Source: Colocasia esculenta
Taxonomy: Eukaryota; Streptophyta; Magnoliopsida; Alismatales; Araceae
DNA: 64,000 nt
NCBI GenBank assembly: GCA_014218235.1
Contig: CM024759.1
Location: 74,669,079 to 74,733,078, forward strand
Direction of reading: 5' to 3'
Shown here piece by piece: positions 1 to 11,600 of this stretch. The notes under the pieces are model-generated. The model did not search any database and was not told the origin of the DNA. It was given only the letters and a program-made list of their open reading frames with translations. Position 1 is the stretch's first letter. Every line of letters begins with the position of its first letter. The position numbers and the translations under genes were made by a program.

Positions 1-1362
1 AATTTAGAAAATGGTTAAAGTAGCCAACCATCCAGTGACTGCCTCCTAGTGTGTATTAAGTAGGAGGTGGCAATGGAATGATGGACAGGTCAGATCAAGT
101 TTGGGCTGGATTAAGAAGTTGAGTATGATGAGAAGTTCTTCAACACAAACCAACCTGGTCTAGATTCATGTCAGAACCAATGAACCATGTGACAGATGTT
201 AGGCCTAAGTTGGAAAGTCAAGGTGGCCGGGGGTGGATTAGATTCTGGATTGAATGGGGTTTGGGAAGGTTCAAGTGAGAGCTCTTGATCCCAACCGTTT
301 TCATTGAAAATTCTAGCTCAAGGTGACATAATCTAAAACTGTCCCGTTTTTCAAAAATTTTGATGTTAATCTGCCTTTCCAGAGATCATGTCTAAGCAAC
401 TGGACAGATCAAGTTAGGTTTTAACAGGTCGACATCAAGTCATGAACAGACAAGGTCGCTTATGATTCTGGCAAGACCCAGTCTCTCCCACAACTTATCA
501 GACACTAGAGCTCACATATTGATATTAAGAGTCCGCTCATCAATAAAAATTTGGTCATTTCCTCCATCGAGTAGACAACCGTAAGCTTGACATTGACAAT
601 TCAGATAAGCATTCCATAATGCAACCCACTCTCCTAATACAAAAAGTTCCATCCAACTTTTAATGTTTTCACAATTCAGATTAACAAAGACTGGCATAAA
701 GTCTGTAATACATTTTCATTTTGTTTAAAGATTATTATAGTGTCTTTCGACGATCCTCAACTCACCACCCCAACCCACAATATTGGTTTGCCCATACTCT
801 TATGTGTCTTCATTCTTTTACGTGTAATCACAAGAGGCTCTCCCTCGTTGACTTGTGGGCATCAGTAAGCAGCAAAAAAACATCAAGGTTGGGCCGTCTC
901 CACAAAAATATGAAGTCGAAGTAGGGAAACAGAAGAATATGGGATTATGCAATAAAAGACCAAAATAATTTTTCAGTAGAATTTTGAAAGCGATGAAAAA
1001 AGTCAAGGTGGAGTAGGGAGGAGGGACAAAGAGGCACCTCTTCCGTGGCCCTTCCAGGGACCTCCGACCCAACAGACACCACCTGCTCCTCCGCGCTCCT
1101 CCCTCCTGACTTCTGAGACTGCCCCTCCCCTAACAAAACCGAAACCAAAAACCAATCGATCAGGCAAACTCCTTGCACCGAGATGGCCTCAACGGCAATG
1201 AACGAAACCCAAAACCGACACCGATCAGGCAAAACTCGAAGGGATGTTCTTGACAGCAAGAAACAACAGCGAACTCCATCAATCGATTGGAGGGAGGAAG
1301 TAATGCCTCGGAGTTCAGTGAGTCTGCAACTGCGAGACGATGTACGAAGAGATACATAGAAG
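1..1362. other. Window start: no recognised gene
   Basis: I see no confident coding sequence here. A 61-codon minus-strand reading frame at 512-697 has no motif I recognise. Positions 1080-1362 lie just inside the minus-strand Ser-rich exon and would be the beginning of its first intron if the gene is real. Later exons of that gene may lie here or left of the window, but I could not place one. Confidence 0.3.
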
Positions 1363-1524
1363 TTAGTGGGCACGACCTCGATCCCGATCGCTCTTCGGAT
1401 CGGATCGGAAGTCGGTGAGGACTTTCTCGGCCCTCGTGGCGGCGGAGTGGAGCACGGTCCTGGCCTTGGAGACGAGCGACGGCGACGACGACGGCGATGA
1501 TGACGACGACGCCGACGAATCCAT
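1363..1524 (-). CDS. Ser-rich N-terminal exon of an unrecognised protein
   Basis: On the minus strand the ATG at 1524-1522 opens a frame encoding a Ser/Pro-rich leader (MDSSASSSSSPSSSP) followed by a basic, helix-prone stretch (LVSKARTVLHSAATRAEKVL, then an acidic/basic DPKSDRD tail). The GC-rich composition (about 65% over the exon) contrasts with the AT-rich flanks and is typical of plant first exons. The frame stops at 1365-1363 after 53 codons. The likelier model is splicing at about 1377 (GAG followed by GTCGTG), although that donor is not consensus. A pyrimidine/GA-rich 5' leader and a TATATTAA-like box near 1700 on the same strand agree with transcription leftwards. I do not recognise the family, and no downstream exon was identified. 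Confidence 0.4.
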   Translation of the reverse strand: MDSSASSSSSPSSSPSLVSKARTVLHSAATRAEKVLTDFRSDPKSDRDRGRAH

Positions 1525-1716
1525 GGGATAGATAGAGAGAGAGAGAGAGAGCCCAATTCCTCGGACGACCACAGAAGTCACAACAACCCCGGACGAAAAC
1601 CACGGCGAGGTGGGGGAGGTGTGGTGTGGGCAAAAGGAGTGGGGGACTCCGGGGCGGACGTCGTGCCGAGAAAAGCGTTGCATTCTGAAGACGACGCCTT
1701 CTATATTAAGATACAT

Positions 1717-3613
1717 AAATAATCCTAAAAGCCCGCAGGGGCCTGGGCCCCACTTGAAAGTTTGGTTCTTCCTCGCAAAAAAGAAATTAGAAATGCGCCC
1801 CGCCCGTTGGGAGATCTATCCAGGTTCAATTGTAAATTCTCTTGTAAAAAAAAAAAAATCAATTGTAAGTTGTTACTTGGCCTGAAAAAATTGGTCACTC
1901 GGCTTGGTAGTTAAATAGATGTTATTTAGATGAGATTTGATTGGACCACATCATCCCCGATGTAGCATGAGACGTGGCATCTTCGTCATCATCTATCACA
2001 GTGGGTTATTTTTTATTATCATTCATCACTAATTATTATTATTATTATCGGATCATCGTTGTCGTGGTCATAAGTTGCTCCCAATTTTTGCTACCACCAT
2101 TATATCGGCATCGATGTGACCCAATTAGATCTCATTTATTCAAATCACAACAACTTAATTATCTCCTCAGTAGTAAATATTTCTCTTCTTTAACCCTAAC
2201 CTCGTTGAATAAGTATTTTATTTGTGAGTAGGTATATGTTCCAAGTTTCTTTCATAATTTATACAACATTATCGTATCACAGGTTCTACAAAAAGAAAAA
2301 CTTGCTGACGTTGAGATGCCATTGATTTGGTCATACTAATTCAGTTTCGTGTGTTAGTTTTAACAAGGCTCGGTCGACAAAGACCTTTTATGTACACTAA
2401 TTCTGTATGAATAATCTTATACTTAATCATAAATTTGACTTAGGACCTCACTTGCACCGTCAATCATGACACACATATATATATAAGATCTTGAATCAGT
2501 CCCATCTCAGATCGATGTCAAAAATCACCTTCTCTTATCTCCATATTATTTTGTCATCTCAAATCCCATATAAGATCCAACCTATTTCAATTTTTTATTA
2601 TGAGCCTCGAAGAGAGAGGTGGACCAGGTAATAACCAAACACCTAGTGTTAAGAATTAATTATACTAAAATTGCTACTAACAACTATGGAAACCAAAAAT
2701 CTTGTAGTATATTTTTTTGACATCGTAAAATCATGTAGTATTTGCTCATACTAAAAATGACTCCATTCTATTGACACCTCTGAGTTCGAGAGTACATGCC
2801 ACGCGTTATTTTTTACAAAGTTCATGAATTTGCCGTATGAGTTCAAGAGTACATGTCACATGTATGTTATTTCTTTGCAAAATCCATAATTTTAGCATGG
2901 ACATACGACGGAGTCTTTTTTTTAGTTGAAAAAATCATTTATTACATTGTCTTTTAATTTTTTATACACAAAGTCTTAATGAAAAATGAAATAATACTAA
3001 TAATTATATTTATTACGAAAAAAATTATAGATATTTATTGCAAGATAAGTCTTATAACAAAATTAAGGTAGATTGCCAATATATATATATATATATATAT
3101 TAGTTAAGAGTTCTTGACAAGTACCATATTTTGATACTTGTAAGTCAATAAAATTATTTTTTACAATCCACTTAGATCCAGCATCATGAAGCTGTAAACT
3201 TGATAGGAAATTAACTCTTAATTAATGAGACCCAAAGCTACAATATATAATTGAAAAGATTCGGATAGCCCTAGCAAAATGAGTCTTCCCTTCAGCATGC
3301 CTCGAAGAATTCGTTTGATGTACCCTCCAAAATGTGAAGTGTATGTGTGTCTGGGAGCTTTTATACGCATCAAATATCCTCGGACCGTGCTCCTTTTGGA
3401 TGTCAGGACTTGATTTATTCCCAGTCTATTTGAGATCTGCTTCCAAATGTCTGCACTATATGAACATGAAAAATGTATGTGATCAATGCTCTTCATATCA
3501 GTTAAACAAAGCATGCAAATACTTAGGTCCATAAATTCCAAAGGGTGTCGAGTGTTGGCAATTACCTAAGATATCCTACCAGGCTAGGGCCGAATTAAAT
3601 GCATCATCTGGCA
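1717..3613. other. AT-rich intergenic DNA
   Basis: No gene is seen. The stretch is AT-rich with short simple repeats, including a (TA)n run at 3079-3101. The small open frames here are not supported by composition or motifs. Confidence 0.6.
3079..3101. repeat. (AT)n microsatellite
   Basis: About eleven perfect AT repeats. Confidence 0.95.
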
Positions 3614-3621
3614 TGCACGAT

Positions 3622-3975
3622 TAGGGCTGTTCACAGTTCGATTCGGTCTGATTTAGACCTCTTTTTTAAAAAAATCGAATCGAACTGAAATTATATTCAA
3701 ACCGAACTGATTCGATTTGAACCGAAATGTGGGCGAAAAAAGCTATTAAGGGAGCTCACAACCTCCCCATGGAGAGAAGCGCCCCCAACCACTACGTTAT
3801 TGACTTTTTTATGATATATTATATTATTTATATATATATATATATATTCGGTTCATATCGATTCATCAGTCTCAAATCGAATTGAATTGTCAACCCCTCC
3901 AAATTGAATTGAACCGAACTGAATTGGTCGGTTCGATTCGATTTTTCAGTTTAGACCGTTTAATGAACACCTCTA
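3622..3975. mobile_element. hAT-type MITE, 354-bp family (copy 1)
   Basis: The element begins TAGGGCTGTTCA and ends TGAACACCTCTA, a terminal inverted repeat of the hAT type. It is flanked by near-identical 8-bp duplications, TGCACGAT (3614-3621) and TGCACGAC (3976-3983). Its arms are built from GGTTCGG/CCGAACC-like words around an AT-rich centre, and no transposase is present. A tRNA-like A-box is visible in degraded form on the minus strand near 3786-3801, but the T-arm stem seen in the copy at 15702 has been lost by a short deletion. Confidence 0.8.
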
Positions 3976-4089
3976 TGCACGACTCGTCCAAACAATGTTC
4001 ATCCATCTTATCTGCATGCGAATAGCATATCCTTCTAGGGCTAGCTTTGTAATATTCCTGGTCTTTTTCGGATCTCAAATATCAGTTAT

Positions 4090-6240
4090 CGATGTCGACC
4101 CAACCGTTTAGAATTAGTATTGGGCTGCAAAATGTTGTCCCTTTTGGAATCGTAGAGATATAAGGGTTTTGGGCTCCGATTGGGTGGATCCACGTCCACT
4201 AATTAACAACTTTTGGACCTTTGGTGGCGCGGATAGTCTAAAATGGATCTTCCTTTCCCTCTCGTAACTTGGCATCTCTTGGTAGGCGTGGTTGGATGTG
4301 GTGTTTGGCCGTTTCTACACCAGTGTTTGAAACAAGGTTGGTCCATTAACAGTGACTATTCGCAGCTTATTGAGGAACCGCATTCATATTTTTGAATGCA
4401 ACAACTACATAGACTGTGTTCAGAGTTAGTGGTCTATAAATTATTTTTCGGCAGATTTTCAAATATTTGGCGATAGTTGGTGCTATTGTCTTAGTGCGAC
4501 ACTTCTATTACCCTGATGCTTCAAGCATCTCCGCCCTACAGGTCGAGTGGGTTGGTCCCCGTGCCAAACATCAGACATGTTTGGTCATCTCACTTGATCC
4601 CCCTTCAGTTGAGCCTATGTCTAAGATAGGGGAAAGAGGGTTGGACACCAAGTGGTCATTGATGGTTGTGGAGCCTATGTCCAAGGTAGGGGAAAGATAG
4701 TTGAGGCTGTTGACATCCAGAGTCCTACGACTGACAATAGCGACCAACAACAATTGGCGTTCGACGCCTAACCGCTAGTCGTTGACGACCGACATCGAGC
4801 GGTCGACGTCTAAAGTGTATTTTTTATTTATTAAAAATATTTTTTAAAAACTAATTTTGGAAAATATTTTATTGAAAAATAAATATCAAAAATTTTTTTT
4901 AGAAAAATTATTTATGTGGGTACCAAACTAGTAGTTATATTTTTTATTTCTAGTAAATACTCTTTCTTCAAAAAAATTTTTGTATACATATATTTTACAA
5001 CTGACCAAAAAGACTTATAGTTAAGTATGATTTATGTATTCCCATTTTAACGTTCTTGTGAGTTTTGATTAGCGTTTTGCATGGTTTCCTTTTTGTTCGT
5101 GTTTTATTGTTAATGCGTGCTATTAATTCCTTTATCTCTATTATTATGATACATCCCTATTTAAATTCTTGCTATATGTTTGGAAGCCATGTTTATGTGT
5201 TTAATTGAGCCTTAGTTCAGAACTTCCTTGATCTCTCCTATCATGTTAATTTTAAACCCTAGCCAGTAGAACACCAGGTGGTCATGATGTTCATGTTAAA
5301 AATGGTTTAGAAACCTATTGTCCTAAAGTAAGCCAGAACCAACTCTTAATTGTCTCTTATTTCAAATTAATTAAGCCCTTAATTCTTGATAACCATCTCT
5401 CTCCTTCGTCATCACTCGATAATGCTGATTGTACTTATCTTCTTTCCTTGAATTACTACCAAAGCTTTGAAGTAATCTTTAGAAGTACTCTTGACCAATT
5501 ACGTGCATAAATGAATTGTCAACAAGAGTGTAAAGTGGGGTCTTGGACCCAAGTGACCAATACCAAAGATGGGGCCGTGGCCAGATCTTCGGAAGATCTT
5601 GAACACTTCTAGTGGTCAATTGGTATCAATTGAGAAGTGAAAGTATGATGTTTTGGCATGCACTTCACATGATATCACACGTGCATGCTAGATTTACTTA
5701 CTTGGCAATCCAATCTCGTTTGTGTACTTGTGTGATAATCATGAAAGGTGTTCAAATATGGCCAGTCTCTTGAGTTACTTAATTTCATCTTGATTATATT
5801 TAATATCCTAATAATCTTGAGCATTCTTGTTTATTAAATGTTTGTGTATATTGCTCCTATAGTCCATACTTTATTGTTATTGAACTCCTAATCCTATCAT
5901 CCCTATATTTTCATTAGTTCTATTAACTGTTAGCATACGATTTGGAATGATTAGAAGGTAAATTCTACTGGATTTATTGCTTACCCTATCTTTATTAACA
6001 AATTTTAGGTAACTCTTGAGTACAAATTAACATAGGTGGGAAGTGTGTTGAGTGGTTGAACCCACGTAACGCCAAACTTGTTAAAGTAATCCTCTAATCT
6101 CTTGCTTAACCGTTAATGATTAGTTGTGTATGAGACCTTGTGTATTATTGCAATTATATGTGTATCCCCGCTAGTTACCAATTTATCTGTCGTGCCTTGA
6201 TATTTTGCCACTGTTATTGGTCGGTGCATGACATCCATTC
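4090..6240. repeat. Degraded LTR-like intergenic repeat
   Basis: No gene is seen. Features shared with the long Gypsy-type LTRs elsewhere in the window are a short array of GTCGACG-like words (about 4720-4815), a 'ttctactgga...ttttaggtaact' block near 5970-6015 that resembles the block near the 3' end of the solo LTR at 25323-27880, and a long unique-looking AT-rich body. Boundaries and TSDs were not found, so this is only a probable LTR remnant. Confidence 0.3.
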
Positions 6241-6543
6241 TTCATATGGGTAAACAAATTATTAATGTGTCAATGTGAAAAATGTCTCTGTAAACGTAGA
6301 ACATATCTACAACCAAGGAATCGAAGCATAGGAGATTTTAAGTGCATCCACAGTTCAAGGCACGTCCAGAAATCCCACATTGTGACCCCACATTGTGATG
6401 TCTCTGCTTCATTATATTCTTTTCATACCATGTCTTTTTAAGTGTGTACTTAATGTATTCTTCTGTTGAACAATGCAAATGAGGGTTGTGATTTCTTCAA
6501 ATGAATCAATGAAGCAAAAAATGTTAGGAGATCTTCTACATAA

Positions 6544-6690
6544 GATAAAAAGAAAATTGAGCAATGCAAAACTATACAAGAGGCCAAACTTTCAATGGAG
6601 AAAGATAGATATGCAGCAAAGCAAGTGACGGCTGTATGTAACAAGTTGTTATTAAAGCTAGAAAATTTGAATTTCAATGATTCAAAGTAG
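6544..6690 (+). pseudogene. Possible 3' coding remnant, unknown family
   Basis: A 48-residue frame ends in TAG at 6688-6690. It is Lys/Glu-rich and reads like a C-terminal helix (a MEKDRYAAKQ motif, then KLLLKLENLNF). An in-frame TAA lies immediately upstream at 6541, and no start or upstream exon is visible. It could be the tail of a transposon-associated protein or chance. Confidence 0.2.
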
Positions 6691-8215
6691 TGATGTATTG
6701 GTTATTTATATGTAGTTGAAATGTAGGAACTTCATCAGCTAAATTGCGGCCTACTTTTTATTTAATATCAATAAAAATTGCTACAAATGTTACATTTGTT
6801 GTCTAGGTGTATCTTCACGTGCCTCATTATCAAACGGCGCTAATTAACAAATGATAACATGAAAATTGAAAATATGATATAACAATATTTGAGCGATATT
6901 AATTTTTTTTACTTTTTACTCAGGCCACATTTGTAAACAATAAATTTAATTTTTCAATTATAGTAATCTGAACAACACAAATACGGCGAAGCATAGTTAC
7001 AAAAATAAATGGGACAATAAGACCGACTTGGTAAGGGCGATAGGTATGAAGCCACATAAAAATTTTCTAAGTCTCCTTCTTAACTTAGCAAAATGAAGAA
7101 TAAGTCATATCCCTATCACATGATAAAAAAGGGTGAGAAGGCTTTTTTTATGTAACTATTCTCACTACCTATCTCTATTTTTACCAAACGGATAATGGGG
7201 TTCAATTTTTTCTCATCCATGGGTCATACCAAATGATATGACTATGTTTGGTATTTGAATAGACCGGATAATCTTACTCTATTCCTAATCTATTCAAATA
7301 CCAAACATAACTTATGTGAATAAGAAATATAAATAACTTAATCTGAAATGACTTAAACCTATGACTCTCTCTCCTTACCCACAAATGGGAGCTAAGCCTT
7401 GGTGTGAGTCAATGTGAATCGGACAAGAGGGGAAAAAAAGAATCCTAAGAAATGAGATTTGCATGGTTTCCGTCTTTTCTAGGGTTTTTTCTTGTTCTTC
7501 ATGGCTCATTAATCTCGTGTGAATCAGCCACAACAAGATTTTGCCAAGTATGTTTTTTTTTAATGTTGCTAGAGAATCACATTATAGCTTCGACTAGCTA
7601 AGGGGTTGTTTATTTATATATGGCTGGTCGTAAAATATTAGGATGTCGTAAAATATTATAAAACACTGCATATTTATATATAGCTGGTCGTAAAGTTTGC
7701 AATATCCTTTTTTAACATTGGAATCCCGCAGATTGCATGATTTTAACGCCGATTTATTCATGTGACACTCCTTTTAACTGCAGAATCACTCTCCATGCAT
7801 TACAATATATCAAATAGATCTAAGTGAGCCTAAAATAAATGTTTGCTGAGTTTTATTTGGTGCGTTAAATCTTAATGAAGAGAAATATTTATTGTAAAAA
7901 AAGTTTTATAATAAAATTGGCGTGCATTGCAATTTGCAAGAAAACTTGACAAATATGATACTCGTCGTCGATAAATATTTCTTCTTGATGGAAAGTGCCT
8001 TTTATTAAGAAAAAAAAGTATTTCCGTAATTTATAGTTTAATAAGTTAATGGAAAGAAACCAACGGATTTAGGGTTGTTAACGATAAAACGCCTATTCTG
8101 GGTATTCTCTTTTCTAACCATGATCGCCCGTTTCCGTCTTCCGTCCTCTCTACTTCCTCTTCTTGCCTCGCCCCGAGACCCGACCTAGGGCCTTCGGAAG
8201 CAGAGCAGGACCGCC
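6691..8215. other. AT-rich upstream region of the TDP2 gene
   Basis: No gene is seen up to the TDP2 start. The region contains a 21-bp perfect hairpin (7243-7309) and a repeated 'ggctggtcgtaaa' phrase (7622 and 7683). The last 150 bases become GC-richer and contain the likely TDP2 promoter and 5' leader. I could not fix a TATA box or transcription start. Confidence 0.5.
7243..7309. repeat. Perfect 21-bp inverted repeat (hairpin)
   Basis: The left arm at 7243-7263 (TATGTTTGGTATTTGAATAG, plus A) is exactly complementary to 7289-7309 across a 25-base loop. It is probably the core of an old MITE; terminal duplications were not found. Confidence 0.8.
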
Positions 8216-8663
8216 ATGGCCGCTTCCTCCTCGTCCTCGTGGTCCTGCTCCAGGTGCACATTCCTCAACCCCCCTTCACAGAAGTCCGCCTGCCAGCTCT
8301 GCCTCTCCCCTCATTCTCCTTCGGCAGCCGCGGCGGCTCCCCCTTCCTCCTCTCCCTTGAAATGGTCCTGCAGGGCCTGCACCTTCCACAACACAACGGT
8401 CAGCGTGTTCTGTGAGATGTGCGGGACCAGGTCCACATCCATCTCTTCCTCTGCTCTGGTCCTCGGCGACGATGACTCCTTTTCCGACATTGACGAAGTA
8501 GAAGCGGCGGTGGGTCCTCCCGTTGGCTCGGTCTTCCAGCCCCTCCGCCGTTGCAGTGATGGACGTGGTCTGAAGGCCGAACCCAGTTCGTGCAGGGACG
8601 AACTGGAGGAGTGCCGCCGCCCGGGAAAGGTGGCGAGAAAGGAGACTGACCCAGTCCCAAGTG
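8216..8663 (+). CDS. TDP2: TDP2 exon 1 (two RanBP2 zinc fingers)
   Basis: It encodes residues 1-149 plus one base. The start ATG sits in CCGCCATGGCC, a strong plant/Kozak context. Both zinc fingers have the WSC..C-TF-N signature followed by CxxC. The exon ends before GTGTGT; the single leftover G joins GG of exon 2 to make a Gly codon. The zinc fingers may bind ubiquitin or RNA (family knowledge, not shown here). Confidence 0.88.
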
Positions 8664-11600
8664 GTGTGTCTCCTTTCTTCATTTTAATTTTTGTTTCTGA
8701 AAATTTTGGTTTCCTTTTGGTCGCTAACGCTCTGAGGTGCGGAAAAGATTAGGTTTAGAAATGAAGCGTGCATTCACGAGGCAGGATTTTGGGTGTTCTT
8801 GCTTGCCCTTTTTTCCTTTTACCTTTTCGTTTCTTCTTGGTCGCTGCCTTTGATGTCCATGAAAAGAAGGGAAATCTTCTTCCTGCTCAACAAAATATGT
8901 TGCTCTTTTGTAACTTAGAATTTTCATTTATGCAATTGTCCTTACTCCTAAAGGAAATTTGAAAACTTTCAGTTGTATAATATTTTCTCTGGTTTGCCTT
9001 TACTTTAGAGGATAGAGAGGATAGACGCCTGTGCTAGCATGGAAGCGTGCAAAAACGCCGTTGGTTAAACTAGGCACGTATTATCATATGTTTATGTGAT
9101 TTGGCACCTTTTATGATTGCTTTATTTTATTGTTTAACTTCAGTTTCCAAAGTATGAATCAGAAAAGCTTCAAAGGAATTTCTCGATGACTGAACTCTTT
9201 AACAAGTTGCATGTTTTGAGTCTCTATGGGTATTGTCTGTAAATTTGACAGTAATGAAATGAAAGGGAGGGCAATGTGTCCAAGAACAATTAAATCATGC
9301 TCATAGTTGAGTTGAAGATACGATAAATACACTAATAGTGATGCACTTTTGAGCAAAGAGCTCGAGTTGGGTCATGAGAATGGTTTTAGAGCTTCGTTAT
9401 ATAAGGATTAAAAATAGAGTAGAAGAAGGAAATGTAGGAATGTTGAGTTGGTCTAGTTCTAGTCCAGAGGGGAGAGATTAAAATGAAAAAGAGATCCTAA
9501 ATTAAGTATAGAGATACCAATCAATAATTCGATATGCAATGACACAGTGTTTGTAAAATGGCATGGTTTGTATATGTGTGATCTGAACCAATCTGTAAAG
9601 TCTTGAAGTCTGGTCGTTTTTTTTGTAAGTCATGCAGTTTTTTTACATGCTAACTGAAATTTATGTTGATTAGATTAGATGAAGCCATTGTTTTGGTCCT
9701 TGAAATATATCATTTTAATAAAGCAACCGAGGTTTGTCATATCGGACCTCGGCTTTGTCTCGGAGGGCTTGGAGAGAAGAGATCTCGATAAAATATCGGG
9801 AGATCAAATCTCAAGATATTGGGATACAAAAAATGATATATACACATGTATCCCATGTGATAACAAAAATATTATTTTTAAGGAAAACAAATAATTGGAT
9901 ACATTGATAGCCATCATTAATACCTGTTACAATTAGATGTCACAAGAATTAAGAGTAGCAATCTAGTAGGAATTTTAAGTTTTAATAAGTTCATATCATA
10001 ATTTTAAACAAGAATTAACAACAAATAAGCAAGAATTAACAGGAATGAAAAATATTCCAAAAATAAAGCAAGAATTAAGTAGATTATGCAAAAAAAAACC
10101 TAAAACATTAACAAGAAATAAAAAATCAGTAATGAAAGATGTCATTCGGATCTTGGTTTTATCTCGAGAGGATCGTAGAGAAGAGACATTGGGGAAATCT
10201 CATATAAATCTCAAGAGACTAGAAGCACTAACAAAAACTATATTAAGCATATATTTTTCAGGGACCATTTGTAATCTCATCCAGTTAACCACTCAACACG
10301 AGAAAACAATGTAAGAAGACTCAAGAAAAAAGTTGTCTATAAGGCTTGCAGTGGACATATTAGCCATGGCTAGGTGCCTTCCTCTATTAGGAAGGCATTT
10401 AAATTGCAACCACATTGGTCTAATGGTTGGGGAAGGAAGTGATGGATTTCAACAGGCTTGAATGAGACAAAGGATCTGAAGAGATTTTGCCATCAGGTGT
10501 CTCATACATCTCAAATATCGGCAAGCTGGAGAGACAGAGAATCTTGAGAGATCTCGAGAGATTCTCGAGAGATTGCAAACCATGATGCAACCTTAAGTAG
10601 TTATCTTCACAGAAAGCTATTGGCACACTTAAAGATTTATCGAAAAATGACCATGAGAGAGAATGAGAGATTTCAATTATTACAATATCTGTCATGGCAT
10701 TCATTTCCAAATGAACTAACTCACAGACACTATGAGTTAGAGCTGCCAGCCTGCTGGTGAATCTGGATGTTATGTGGTTCTAATTTGAATTCACATCCAA
10801 TTATCGAGATATTTGTCCAAAGTTGATATCTGACTTACTTAACAGTTAGAGAATAAATGGAAAATCTTTGTCTTCTCTGCAAATTCTTAGTTTCATATTT
10901 AGTGACCATGACTTTCTTCAAGTCACTTGTAATAGAAGCACATGTAATAGAAGTCAGGTATTCTATTATATATACCCCTAGATACACAATCACTGGTGTA
11001 TATGCAATGTTTTTCAACTTGTACACTGGTCACTAGCATCATACTCATCATCCACAACCTTATCCTATTGGTCACTAGTTTGACTGTTTCTTTGTCTGCA
11101 ACCAGCTGATAAATCAAGTGGAAATATCACCTCTAAAATGCACATGTTGCTAACATGTTGTTTTAGGAAGCTTGCACCGACAAACCCTTGAAAGAAATGA
11201 ATTGAAATAGCACGCAGCTTCCTCACATCTGTTACTTTTACTATGCCTACTATCTTAATTTTCCACAGAATTGACACCAGTAAGAGTCTGCTAAAAATTG
11301 TGCAAGTAGGAAACTGAGGGGCCATCTATAGTTGATAGGTTCTCTGAAGTCTGTGAATCAGTGGCAGGAAATAAGACAAACTTTATCCCGAGACCAAAAT
11401 AACATCTGTCTATGATATTGTGCAGGTATCTTGGGGCAAAATGCGTAAAGGATGTTGGAAGAGGAACCCTTAGACAATTACAGACATTGCGAACTAAGTG
11501 AACATTCTTAGGATGCCTGAGGGCTCTTCCCAGAATCTACAAACTTAGCCATGCAATTCTGTCAAATACTTTTGTTTTTGCAATAATATTATGTTTTTAC

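Noticed and set aside
945..1716. Long overlapping minus-strand ORFs (203, 157 and 117 aa)
   Set aside because: They extend through GA-repeat 5' leader and probable intron; only the short frame from 1524 has protein-like composition.
8311..8682. Minus-strand ORFs of 86-123 aa
   Set aside because: They are antisense shadows of TDP2 exon 1, whose zinc-finger cysteines are on the plus strand.
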